Shown piece by piece: positions 40,656-48,767 of a DNA stretch of 52,376 nt (the first letter of the stretch is position 1; each line of letters starts with the position of its first letter). The notes under the pieces were generated by a model. It was given only the letters and a program-made list of their open reading frames with translations, had not been told where the DNA came from and made no database searches. The stretch spans positions 1 to 52,376 of the forward strand of contig JBDHRV010000007.1 of the NCBI GenBank assembly GCA_039807745.1, given 5' to 3'. Source of the stretch: JAEUMW01 sp039807745 (GTDB lineage Bacteria > Pseudomonadota > Gammaproteobacteria > Burkholderiales > JAEUMW01). The translations under genes were made by a program, and so were the position numbers.

Positions 40656-41269
40656 CGGTCAAAGTCTGCGGCATCACGCGGGTCGAGGACGCGCTCGCCG
40701 CGGCCCGTGCGGGGGTCCAGGCGCTCGGCTTCATCTTTCATCCACCGAGCCCACGCCACGTCGACATCCCGCGCGTGCACGCGATCGTCCGCGTCTTGCC
40801 GCCCTTTATCACGACCGTCGGCGTCTTTGTCGATCCCGAGCGCGCGTTCGTGGAATCGGTTCTGCGGCAGGTTCGGCTCGGGGTGCTGCAGTTTCACGGC
40901 GACGAAGACCCGGACTTCTGTGCGGGATTCGGCGTGCCCTATATGAAGGCCGTGCGCGTTCGGGACGGGCTCGATTTGTTACAATACGCGTCCCTTTTCC
41001 GCGGCGCGCAGGCACTGCTCCTGGACGCGTTCGTACCTGGCAGTCACGGTGGAACCGGCCAGACGTTCGACTGGGCGTTGATACCAACCTCCCTGCCGCT
41101 GCCGATCGTGCTGTCGGGCGGCCTCGACGCCGCGAACGTGGCGTCGGCTATCAGGCGCGTGCGACCGTGGGCGGTCGATGTGTCGAGCGGCGTCGAGAGC
41201 GACAAGGGGATCAAGGACGCGGCGAAGATCGCCGCCTTCATGCGAGGGGTGCGCGATGCGGATGTATGA
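40646..41269 (+). CDS. trpF: Phosphoribosylanthranilate isomerase
   Basis: A 207-residue TIM-barrel enzyme of tryptophan synthesis. It begins MAVAVKVCGITRVEDA with the catalytic Cys in KVCGIT, has GFIFHPPSPRHV, the catalytic Asp region LLLDAFVPGSHGGTGQTFDW (about residue 127) and the phosphate sites LSGGLDAANV and DVSSGVE. The ATG lies inside the truA 3' end (10-base overlap), and trpB starts inside its own 3' end. Confidence 0.96.
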   Translation: MAVAVKVCGITRVEDALAAARAGVQALGFIFHPPSPRHVDIPRVHAIVRVLPPFITTVGVFVDPERAFVESVLRQVRLGVLQFHGDEDPDFCAGFGVPYMKAVRVRDGLDLLQYASLFRGAQALLLDAFVPGSHGGTGQTFDWALIPTSLPLPIVLSGGLDAANVASAIRRVRPWAVDVSSGVESDKGIKDAAKIAAFMRGVRDADV

Positions 41270-42455
41270 CCTGCCCGATGCCCGAGGACACTTCGGACCG
41301 TATGGTGGGGTTTTCGTAGCCGAGACGTTGATCCACGCCTTGGGCGAGCTGCTGACGGCGTACCAGCGTTGCCGCAGCGATGCCGCGTTCCAGGCCGAGT
41401 TCCGTGACGAGCTCGTGCACTACGTCGGCCGGCCGAGTCCCATCTACCACGCAAGGCGCTGGTCTCAGCAGCTCGGCGGAGCGCAGATCTACCTGAAGCG
41501 CGAAGATCTGAATCACACGGGTGCGCACAAGATCAACAACACCATCGGCCAGGCCCTGCTCGCCCGGCACATGGGCAAACCGCGCGTGATCGCCGAGACG
41601 GGCGCGGGCCAGCATGGCGTTGCGACCGCCACCGTCGCAGCACGCTACGGCATGGAGTGCGTCGTCTACATGGGAGTGGAGGACGTGAAGCGTCAGGCGC
41701 CCAACGTTTATCGCATGAAGCTGCTCGGGGCGACGGTGGTGCCGGTGGAAAGCGGGTCCAGGACGCTCAAGGATGCGCTCAACGAAGCCATGCGCGACTG
41801 GGTGACCAACGTCGAGAACACGTTCTACATCATCGGCTCGGTGGCGGGTCCGCATCCCTATCCGATGATGGTGCGAGATTTCCAGTCCGTCATCGGCGAG
41901 GAGTCGAAGGTGCAGATGTCGGAGCAGGTAGGGCGTCAGCCGGACGCGGTCATCGCCTGCGTCGGCGGCGGATCGAACGCCATCGGCCTCTTCTATCCCT
42001 ACATCGAAGACAAAGGTGTGCGCCTCATCGGTGTCGAAGCGGCGGGGCTCGGGCTCGCCAGCGGCAAGCATGCGGCCACGCTCTGCGCCGGGCGGCCGGG
42101 TGTGCTGCATGGGGCGCGCACCTACCTCATGCAGGACGAGAACGGCCAGATCACCGAGACTCATTCGGTGTCGGCCGGCCTCGATTATCCGGGGGTCGGT
42201 CCCGAGCATTCCTGGCTGAAGGACAGCGGGCGCGCCGAGTACGTCGCGGTCACCGACCAGGAAGCGCTCGAAGCGTTCCATGTCTTGTGTCGCTCGGAGG
42301 GGATCATCCCTGCGCTCGAGAGTGCCCACGCGCTTGCCTATGCTGCCCGGATCGCGCCGCAGATGAGCCGGGATGCGATCCTGCTGGTGAATCTCTCCGG
42401 GCGCGGCGACAAGGACATGAACACGGTCGCTCAGCTGTCGGGAATGCATTTCTAG
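41256..42455 (+). CDS. trpB: Tryptophan synthase, beta subunit
   Basis: A 399-residue PLP enzyme condensing indole and serine. The lysine forming the Schiff base is in GAHKINNTIGQALLA (about residue 90), the catalytic Glu region is AETGAGQHGVA, the phosphate-binding loop is GGGSNAIGLF (about 235), and SGRGDKDMNTV lies near the C terminus. Two ATGs (41256, 41262) are possible starts; the first overlaps trpF by 14 bases. It works with TrpA, encoded 82 bases downstream. Confidence 0.97.
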   Translation: MRMYDLPDARGHFGPYGGVFVAETLIHALGELLTAYQRCRSDAAFQAEFRDELVHYVGRPSPIYHARRWSQQLGGAQIYLKREDLNHTGAHKINNTIGQALLARHMGKPRVIAETGAGQHGVATATVAARYGMECVVYMGVEDVKRQAPNVYRMKLLGATVVPVESGSRTLKDALNEAMRDWVTNVENTFYIIGSVAGPHPYPMMVRDFQSVIGEESKVQMSEQVGRQPDAVIACVGGGSNAIGLFYPYIEDKGVRLIGVEAAGLGLASGKHAATLCAGRPGVLHGARTYLMQDENGQITETHSVSAGLDYPGVGPEHSWLKDSGRAEYVAVTDQEALEAFHVLCRSEGIIPALESAHALAYAARIAPQMSRDAILLVNLSGRGDKDMNTVAQLSGMHF

Positions 42456-42537
42456 CGGGCGGTAACAACGCGAGCGGGTCCGCCAGGTCCGGGAGACGGC
42501 GATTCGCACGCAATCACGGCACACAACACATCACTCC

Positions 42538-43335
42538 ATGTCCCGCATCGAAGCGACGTTCGGGCAGCTCAAAGCCAGCGGGCGCAAGGCCCTGATTCCT
42601 TTCTTCACGGCCGGGGATCCCGAGCCCGCGCTCACCGTGCCAATCATGCAAGCCCTGGTACGCGGCGGCGCCGACGTGGTCGAGGTCGGCGTCCCGTTCT
42701 CCGATCCGATGGCGGACGGTCCGACGATCCAGCGATCGTCCGAGCGTGCGCTCGAGCACGGCACCTCGCTCAGGCAGATCCTGGGGTTCGTCTCCGAGTT
42801 CCGTGCCACCGATGCGACGACGCCCGTGGTGCTGATGGGTTATGCCAACCCGATCGAAGCCCTGGGGCAGGAGACGTTTGCCGACCGGTGCGCAGAGTCG
42901 GGGGTCGACGGCGTGCTGGTGGTGGACTATCCGCCGGAGGAATGCGGGGCACTGGTGCAGCTCCTGGCGGCACGGGGCATCGATACCATTTTCCTGCTCT
43001 CGCCGACCACGACCGAGTCCCGCATGGACGAGGTCGCGCGCTTGGCGCGCGGCTACATCTACTACGTATCGCTGAAGGGCGTCACGGGCGCGGGCCATCT
43101 GGACTTGGCGGAACTGCGCAGCCGCATTCCGCGCATTCGTTCCCACTTCGGCGTGCCGGTCGGGGTCGGCTTCGGCATTCGCGATGCTGCCACTGCGCGT
43201 GCCATCGCCTCGTTCGCCGACGCGGTCGTCATCGGCAGCCGGCTCGTGGAGGAGATCGAAGGTGCGCCGCGCGGCCAACTCCTCGAACGGGTGACGGCGT
43301 TCATGCGCGAAATCAGGACTGCGCTCGATGGGTAA
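42538..43335 (+). CDS. trpA: Tryptophan synthase, alpha subunit
   Basis: A 265-residue TIM-barrel subunit that cleaves indole-glycerol phosphate. It contains PFFTAGDPEP, the catalytic Glu region EVGVPFSDPMADGPTIQ (about residue 51), the catalytic Asp site GVDGVLVVDYPPEE (about 122), YYVSLKGVTGAG (about 177) and the phosphate-binding GVGFGIRDAATA. Nothing unusual. Followed by accD after 30 bases, an order common in this group. Confidence 0.97.
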   Translation: MSRIEATFGQLKASGRKALIPFFTAGDPEPALTVPIMQALVRGGADVVEVGVPFSDPMADGPTIQRSSERALEHGTSLRQILGFVSEFRATDATTPVVLMGYANPIEALGQETFADRCAESGVDGVLVVDYPPEECGALVQLLAARGIDTIFLLSPTTTESRMDEVARLARGYIYYVSLKGVTGAGHLDLAELRSRIPRIRSHFGVPVGVGFGIRDAATARAIASFADAVVIGSRLVEEIEGAPRGQLLERVTAFMREIRTALDG

Positions 43336-43365
43336 GGTGCGCCGCTTGGCACCGGGGAGCACGAG

Positions 43366-44235
43366 ATGAGCTGGCTGCAGAAGCTGTTGCCGCCGAAGAT
43401 CAAGCGCTCCACCGGCGATGGCAAGAAGGTCGTCCCCGAGGGCCTGTGGGTCAAGTGCGAAGCCTGCGAGGCGGTGCTGTACCGAACCGACCTCGACAAC
43501 CAGCAGAACGTCTGCCCCAAGTGCAGCCATCACATGCGCCTCACCGCGCGCGAGCGACTCGACCATCTGCTCGACGCGGAGGGCCGTTACGAGATCGGCG
43601 CCGAGGTGCACCCGGTCGACAGCCTCAAGTTCAAGGACAGCCGCCGGTATGCGGAGCGGCTGGGTGTCGCCCAGGAGGAAACCGGGGAGCAGGACGCGCT
43701 CGTCGTCCTGCAGGGGAGCATCAAGACTCTCCCGGTCGTGATCGCCGCCTTCGAGTTCCGCTTCATGGGCGGCTCGATGGGCTCGGTGGTGGGTGAGCGC
43801 TTCGTGCGGGGGGTGCACGCCTGCCTCGAGCAGAAGCTGCCCTTCGTATGCTTCAGCGCAAGCGGCGGCGCACGCATGCAGGAAGCGCTGTTTTCGCTCA
43901 TGCAGATGGCGAAGACCACGGCCGCGCTCACCGAGCTCGCGAAGGCGAAGCTGCCCTTCATTTCCGTGCTCACCGATCCCACCATGGGCGGTGTCTCCGC
44001 GAGCTTCGCCATGATCGGCGACGTGGTGATCGCGGAACCGGGTGCGCTGATCGGCTTTGCGGGGCCGCGGGTGATCGAGCAGACGGTGCGCGAAACGCTC
44101 CCGGAAGGTTTCCAGCGCGCCGAGTTCCTGCTCGAGCACGGTGCCATCGACATGATCGTGGACCGGCGCCAGATGCGCGAGCGCCTGGCAAGCCTCCTCC
44201 AGATGCTCACCGGGCAGCCCGCGGCTGCAGCCTGA
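43366..44235 (+). CDS. accD: Acetyl-CoA carboxylase carboxyltransferase, beta subunit
   Basis: A 289-residue subunit that with AccA transfers carboxyl from biotin to acetyl-CoA. The N-terminal zinc ribbon has CEAC ... CPKCSHH (about residues 29-52). The crotonase-type core shows MGGSMGSVVGERF, SASGGARMQEALFSLMQM (about 164), TDPTMGGVSASFAM and GFAGPRVIEQTVRETLPEGFQ. Start ATG is standard (SWLQKLLPPKI). It lies upstream of folC as in many beta/gammaproteobacteria. Confidence 0.97.
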   Translation: MSWLQKLLPPKIKRSTGDGKKVVPEGLWVKCEACEAVLYRTDLDNQQNVCPKCSHHMRLTARERLDHLLDAEGRYEIGAEVHPVDSLKFKDSRRYAERLGVAQEETGEQDALVVLQGSIKTLPVVIAAFEFRFMGGSMGSVVGERFVRGVHACLEQKLPFVCFSASGGARMQEALFSLMQMAKTTAALTELAKAKLPFISVLTDPTMGGVSASFAMIGDVVIAEPGALIGFAGPRVIEQTVRETLPEGFQRAEFLLEHGAIDMIVDRRQMRERLASLLQMLTGQPAAAA

Positions 44236-44365
44236 GCTTCGGCCCGCTCCATCGCCTGATAACCGCTCACGCCGCCGGACGCCTCCCATAGAGCCACCAT
44301 CGACCGCCGCCTCCTGCCCCGGCGAGCACGGCACGCTGGCCGACTGGCTCGTATATCTGGAGCAG

Positions 44366-45610
44366 TTGCATCCCACGACGATCGCGATGGGGCTCGAGCG
44401 CGTCGCACGCGTCCTCGACTCACTCGCGTTGCATCCAGGTTGGCCGATCCTTACCGTCGGCGGCACCAACGGCAAGGGTTCGACGTGCGCCATGCTGGAA
44501 TCCATTCTGCACGCCGGCGGCTATCGGGTCGGGCTGTACACGTCGCCGCACCTCCTGCATTACAACGAGCGCGTGCGCGTCGCTCGCGTTCCGGTCGGCG
44601 ACACGGAGCTGTGTCGCGCCTTCGCCGAGGTCGAGCGCGCGCGCGACCGCACGCCGCTCACCTATTTCGAGTTTGGAACCCTGGCGGCGATGATCGTGTT
44701 TCTGCGCGCGCGTCTGGACGTTGTCATCCTGGAGGTGGGGCTCGGCGGCCGGCTCGATGCGGTCAATGCCTTCGACTGCGACGTCGCGGTGATCGCGAGC
44801 ATAGACCTCGACCACATGGAGTATCTGGGCGATACGCGCGAGAAGATCGCCTTCGAGAAGGCCGGCATCTTCCGCCGCGGCAAGCCCGCCGTCGTGTCGG
44901 AACCCGAATGTCCGCGGTCGATGATGGAGCACGCGCAGGCGATCGGTGCGCAGTTGCTGCGCATCGGCCACGATTTCGCCTGCGCCGGCGACGGCACGCA
45001 GTGGCGCTATCGGGGACCCTGTGGCACGCGCGGCGGACTGCCCTATCCGGCGTTGCGCGGCGAGTACCAGTTGCGCAACGCCGCGGCTGCGATCACTGCG
45101 CTCGATGCGCTGCGCGACCGACTGCCCGTCAGCATGCAAGACATCCGGCGCGGTCTGCTCGAAACGGATGTCGCGGGGCGCTTCCAGGTACTGCCCGGTC
45201 GCCCGACCGTAATCCTGGAGGTGGCCCACAATCCGCACGCGGCGCGCGGCCTGGCCGAGAACCTGCGGCGGATGGGCGCCTTCCGTGAAACGATCGCGGT
45301 GTTCGGGATGCTCAAGGACAAGGACATCACAGGCGTGGTGGCGCAGGTCAAGGACCACGTCACGCGCTGGCTGGTGGCGGACATCCGCGAGCGGCGCGGC
45401 GCGTCGGCGGCGCAGCTGCGGGAGGCGCTCGTCGGCGTCGGTGTGACGGCCGACATCGTCGCGTTCGAGAGCGTCGGCGCGGCGTTTCGCGAAGCCTGCA
45501 GGATTGCTTCCGCGAATGATAGAATCCTCGTCTTCGGATCGTTCCTCACTGTCGCCCAGGCGATGGCAGAACGCACTCAGACCGATACCAAGGGGCGCGC
45601 TTCACGGTGA
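44366..45610 (+). CDS. folC: Dihydrofolate / folylpolyglutamate synthase
   Basis: A Mur-ligase-family enzyme, at least 414 residues, that adds glutate to dihydropteroate and folates. It has the ATP loop VGGTNGKGSTCAMLE, EVGLGGRLDAVNAFD (about residue 121), SIDLDHMEYLGDTREKIAFE and the C-terminal EVAHNPHAARGLAENL. The start is a problem: TTG at 44366 is the first standard initiation codon in frame, but conserved family sequence (TLADWLVYLEQLHP) begins upstream. The in-frame upstream codons contain no ATG, GTG or TTG back to accD; an ATA at 44288, followed by EPPSTAA, sits where an ATG would be expected. The true start is probably near 44288 or a CTG at 44336. Confidence 0.9.
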   Translation: MHPTTIAMGLERVARVLDSLALHPGWPILTVGGTNGKGSTCAMLESILHAGGYRVGLYTSPHLLHYNERVRVARVPVGDTELCRAFAEVERARDRTPLTYFEFGTLAAMIVFLRARLDVVILEVGLGGRLDAVNAFDCDVAVIASIDLDHMEYLGDTREKIAFEKAGIFRRGKPAVVSEPECPRSMMEHAQAIGAQLLRIGHDFACAGDGTQWRYRGPCGTRGGLPYPALRGEYQLRNAAAAITALDALRDRLPVSMQDIRRGLLETDVAGRFQVLPGRPTVILEVAHNPHAARGLAENLRRMGAFRETIAVFGMLKDKDITGVVAQVKDHVTRWLVADIRERRGASAAQLREALVGVGVTADIVAFESVGAAFREACRIASANDRILVFGSFLTVAQAMAERTQTDTKGRASR

Positions 45611-45702
45611 GATCCGCGGCTCGTTCCCCGGCCCATTGCGCATGACCGCAGCCTCCCGCCGCGTCAGGCGAAACACGAACTCAAAGCGTCCCCCGTTCAC
45701 AC

Positions 45703-46446
45703 ATGCCCCGTACCTCGGTAAGCGACGAGGAGATCGTCCTCAAGAAGCGCGCGCGTCGGCGCCTGATCGGTGCCATCGTGCTCGTCACGCTCGTGATCGT
45801 GCTGTTGCCCATGTTCCTGGACAGCGACCCGCGACCGCTCAATCAGGAGATCAGCATCCAGATTCCCGCCCAGTCGACCGAGTTCTCCTCGCGCGTGGCG
45901 ACGCTGCCGACGCCGGCCGCCCCGGAGAGCGGGCATGCCGGCGAAGCGAAGGAGGCAGAAGCCGAGCCCGAACGCAAGGCAGGGCAGTCCGAGCCGACGC
46001 CCGCCGAAGCGGAGAAGCCGCGTGCCGCCGAGGCAGAGCGGCGTGCGGAGCCGGAGAAGCGCGTGCGCGAGGAGCGGGCAGTACGCGCCGAGTCCCCGGT
46101 CAAGCCGACGGCCAAAGCGGAGACCAAGCCGCAGCCCAAAGCCGAGACGAAACCGCCGCCCAAGCCTGCGCCGAAGCCGGCCCCCGATGCGCCGCGGGAA
46201 AGGGAGGCGGGCGGCGATGGCTTCATCGTGCAGGTGGCCGCGCTCACCGACCCGGAGAAGGCAAAATCGCTCAAGGGGCGCATCTCCGAGAGCGGCATGC
46301 GCGCTTATACCGAGGTGGTGAAGACCGCTCGCGGCGATGTTACCCGTGTGCGCGTGGGCCCATATCCCAGCAAGGAAGCGGCGCAGAAGGCCGCCGACGA
46401 GCTCAAGAGGCTGGGACTGTCGGGCGTCGTGGCGCCGCGCGGCTGA
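45703..46446 (+). CDS. SPOR-domain cell-division protein, DedD-like
   Basis: A 247-residue bitopic protein: a short basic head (KKRARRR), one membrane helix (about residues 20-38), a long Glu/Lys/Pro/Ala-rich linker (about 70-165) and a C-terminal SPOR domain (GFIVQVAALTDPEKAKSLKG ... RVRVGPYPSKEAAQKAADEL). SPOR domains bind denuded peptidoglycan at the septum. The arrangement is DedD-like, and the position between folC and cvpA is conserved. Confidence 0.88.
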   Translation: MPRTSVSDEEIVLKKRARRRLIGAIVLVTLVIVLLPMFLDSDPRPLNQEISIQIPAQSTEFSSRVATLPTPAAPESGHAGEAKEAEAEPERKAGQSEPTPAEAEKPRAAEAERRAEPEKRVREERAVRAESPVKPTAKAETKPQPKAETKPPPKPAPKPAPDAPREREAGGDGFIVQVAALTDPEKAKSLKGRISESGMRAYTEVVKTARGDVTRVRVGPYPSKEAAQKAADELKRLGLSGVVAPRG

Positions 46447-46501
46447 GCGCCGCGCGCCCCGGCTGCCGTGAGCCCGCGCGGCTCGTCGGCGCAGCCGCGG
46501 C

Positions 46502-47017
46502 ATGGAGCGGGAGCGGCCGGTGTCGTTGACCCTCGTCGACCTCGCCGTGATCGTGCTCATCGCACTTTCCGTCCTTTTCGCCCTGTGGCGCGGAGCGGTG
46601 CGCGAGGTGCTGTCCCTCGCGTCGTGGGTGATCGCATTCTTCGCGGCGAAGTTTTTTGCGCCCAGCCTCGCCGGATGGTTTGCGCCATTGTCCAACTACC
46701 AGAACGTGCGTCTCGGCGCAGCCTGGATCGCGATATTCGTGGTCGCGCTGATTGCTGTGAGCATCGTCGCGATCCTGCTGTCGGGCGCGCTCAGATCGAT
46801 CGGATTGGGCTTCGCGGATCGGTTCCTGGGCGCTTGCTTCGGTCTCGCGCGCGGCCTGCTGATCGTGACCCTGCTGGTGCTTGCCGGCGGGCTCACCAGT
46901 GTGCCGCAGACCGAAGCCTGGCAGAAGGCGGTGCTGCGCCCCACGGTCGAGAGCCTCGGCGTCTTCGCCCGCAGCTTCCTGCCGGAGGATCTGGCGAAGT
47001 ACGTGAAGTTCAAGTGA
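46502..47017 (+). CDS. cvpA: CvpA family membrane protein
   Basis: A 171-residue protein with four hydrophobic segments. The family start SLTLVDLAVIVLIALSVLFALWRGAVREVL (seen here from about residue 8) is clear, as is GLGFADRFLGACFGLARGLL (about 101). CvpA was described in E. coli as needed for colicin V production, and it has a role in envelope homeostasis; the molecular function is unclear. GTG at 46520 is an alternative start. It precedes purF by 49 bases. Confidence 0.92.
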   Translation: MERERPVSLTLVDLAVIVLIALSVLFALWRGAVREVLSLASWVIAFFAAKFFAPSLAGWFAPLSNYQNVRLGAAWIAIFVVALIAVSIVAILLSGALRSIGLGFADRFLGACFGLARGLLIVTLLVLAGGLTSVPQTEAWQKAVLRPTVESLGVFARSFLPEDLAKYVKFK

Positions 47018-47066
47018 TACGGAACGCCCACGCCGGACCACGCGGGCATCCGAAGGAGTCAGCGCC

Positions 47067-48587
47067 ATGTGCGGAATAGTCGGAGTCGTCGCAAAGTCGC
47101 CGGTCAACCAGCTGCTCTACGACGCACTGCTGGTGCTCCAGCACCGCGGCCAGGACGCGGCGGGCATCGCCACCGCCGAAGGCAACCGCTTCCACATGCA
47201 CAAGGCGAGCGGACTGGTGCGCGATGTCTTCCGTACCCGGAACATGCGCGACCTGTCGGGCAACATGGGCATCGCGCACTGCCGCTATCCGACCGCGGGA
47301 TCCGCCTACAACGCCGCCGAGGCCCAGCCGTTCTACGTGAATTCGCCGTACGGCATCGTACTCGGCCACAACGGGAATCTCACCAACTCCGGCGAGCTCA
47401 AACGCGCGCTCTTCCGCGACGATCTGCGGCATGTCAATACGAACTCGGACTCCGAGGTGCTGCTGAACGTGCTCGCGCACGAGCTCGTGGAGACGGCCAC
47501 CAACTACCATCTGGACCCGGCGGCCATCTTCTCGGCGGTCGCTGGCGTGCATCGCCGTTGCCGCGGGGCGTATGCCGTGGTGGCGATGATCGCCGGCTAC
47601 GGCCTGCTTGCTTTCCGCGATCCGTACGGTATCCGTCCGCTGGTCTTCGGCAAGTCAGAGACCGAGCGGGGGGTGGAGTACCTGGTGGCCTCGGAAAGTG
47701 TCGCGCTCGACACGCTGGGCTTCGAGCTCGTGCGCGACGTGGCGCCGGGGGAGGCGATCCTGATCCACGAGGACGGCAGCTTCCACAGCTGCCTGTGCGC
47801 GGCTCGCGGTTCGCTCAACCCCTGCATCTTCGAATACGTCTATCTCGCGCGACCCGACTCGCTGATCGACGGGGTATCGGTCTACGAGACGCGGCTGCGG
47901 ATGGGCGAGAGCCTCGCGGAGCGGATCGAGCAGGACTATCGCCACCTCGACATCGACGTCGTCATCCCGATCCCCGATTCCAGCCGGCCCGCCGCGCTCG
48001 AGCTCGGCTTGCGGCTCGGCGTGCCGTTTCGCGAGGGATTCATCAAGAACCGCTACATCGGCCGCACGTTCATCATGCCGGGGCAGGCGGTCCGGCGGAA
48101 GTCGGTGCGCCAGAAGCTGAACGCGATCTCGCTCGAGTTCAAGAACAAGAACGTGCTACTGGTGGACGATTCGATCGTGCGCGGCACCACCAGCCAGGAG
48201 ATCGTGCAGATGGCGCGCGAGTCCGGTGCGCGCAAGGTGTTCTTCGCCTCGGCCTCGCCCCCGGTGCGCTATCCCAACGTATACGGCATCGACATGCCGA
48301 CGGCCACCGAACTGATCGCCAACGGCCGCACGCACGACGAGATCCGCGCTGCGATCGGTTGCGACGCCCTCATCTATCAGCATCTCGATGCGCTGGTGCG
48401 CGATGTACGTGCGGGTAGCGAGCACCTCACGCAGTTCGAGACCTCATGCTTCAGCGGCCACTACGTGACGGGCGATGTCACCGCCGAGTATCTGGCCGGC
48501 GTGGAGGCAAGCCGCAACGACGGCGCGCTGCGCGCCCAGGCGGAAACCAGCACGCAGCTCGACCTCAATCTCGCCACCGTGGAATGA
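47067..48587 (+). CDS. purF: Amidophosphoribosyltransferase
   Basis: A 506-residue enzyme making phosphoribosylamine from PRPP and glutamine, first step of purine synthesis. The N-terminal catalytic Cys follows the Met (MCGIVGVVAKS), with the class II glutaminase stretch GHNGNLTNSGELKRALF (about 99). The PRPP loop is NVLLVDDSIVRGTTSQEIVQ (about 360-379), and VIPIPDSSRPAALELG (about 297) precedes it. AAGGAG is 8 bases before the ATG. Length is normal. Confidence 0.97.
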   Translation: MCGIVGVVAKSPVNQLLYDALLVLQHRGQDAAGIATAEGNRFHMHKASGLVRDVFRTRNMRDLSGNMGIAHCRYPTAGSAYNAAEAQPFYVNSPYGIVLGHNGNLTNSGELKRALFRDDLRHVNTNSDSEVLLNVLAHELVETATNYHLDPAAIFSAVAGVHRRCRGAYAVVAMIAGYGLLAFRDPYGIRPLVFGKSETERGVEYLVASESVALDTLGFELVRDVAPGEAILIHEDGSFHSCLCAARGSLNPCIFEYVYLARPDSLIDGVSVYETRLRMGESLAERIEQDYRHLDIDVVIPIPDSSRPAALELGLRLGVPFREGFIKNRYIGRTFIMPGQAVRRKSVRQKLNAISLEFKNKNVLLVDDSIVRGTTSQEIVQMARESGARKVFFASASPPVRYPNVYGIDMPTATELIANGRTHDEIRAAIGCDALIYQHLDALVRDVRAGSEHLTQFETSCFSGHYVTGDVTAEYLAGVEASRNDGALRAQAETSTQLDLNLATVE

Positions 48588-48593
48588 CGGCGG

Positions 48594-48622
48594 TTGACAA
48601 ACCGGGATCGATGCGTTTAGTT
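48594..48622 (+). promoter_or_regulatory. Candidate sigma-70 promoter for metZ
   Basis: TTGACA (48594-48599), a perfect -35, is followed 16 bases later by TTTAGT (48616-48621), a four-of-six -10. Transcription would start near 48628, a few bases before the SAM-II type aptamer. Confidence 0.6.
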
Positions 48623-48629
48623 TCTCTAC

Positions 48630-48695
48630 TGCGCCGATTTGATCTCCAGCTTGCGGGCGCGGGAGCCGAGGCGGTTCCGAAATCCAGCTAAAGCG
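48630..48695 (+). promoter_or_regulatory. SAM-II type riboswitch aptamer upstream of metZ
   Basis: Three blocks match the SAM-II (alpha-proteobacterial type) consensus in order: GCGCC-GATTTGA (48631-48642), GCTTGC-GGGCGC (48649-48660) and GCTAAAGCG (48687-48695). GCGCC (48631-48635) pairs with GGCGC (48656-48660) as the P1 stem. Between blocks two and three is an inserted perfect-stem hairpin, GGAGCCG-AGG-CGGTTCC (48662-48678, one G-T pair), not in the basic model. The block lies between a promoter and a terminator and precedes metZ, a methionine gene. SAM-II represses such genes when SAM is high. Confidence 0.75.
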
Positions 48696-48702
48696 AACTT
48701 GG

Positions 48703-48739
48703 GCCCGCTTTCGCGCAAGCTGAGCGGGCTTCTTGTTTT
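48703..48739 (+). terminator. Intrinsic terminator of the metZ leader
   Basis: GCCCGCT (48703-48709) pairs with AGCGGGC (48723-48729) around a 13-base loop, followed by TTCTTGTTTT. An alternative pairing of AAAGCG (48690-48695, end of aptamer) with CGCTTT (48706-48711) would break its left arm, making an antiterminator. The arrangement fits SAM-controlled termination. Confidence 0.75.
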
Positions 48740-48767
48740 CCGCGCACCGCGTGGAAGGGAGTAATGC

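Noticed and set aside
40646..43335. Possible trp attenuator or leader peptide before trpF
   Set aside because: trpF starts inside truA with no leader space, and no Trp-codon-rich short frame is visible.
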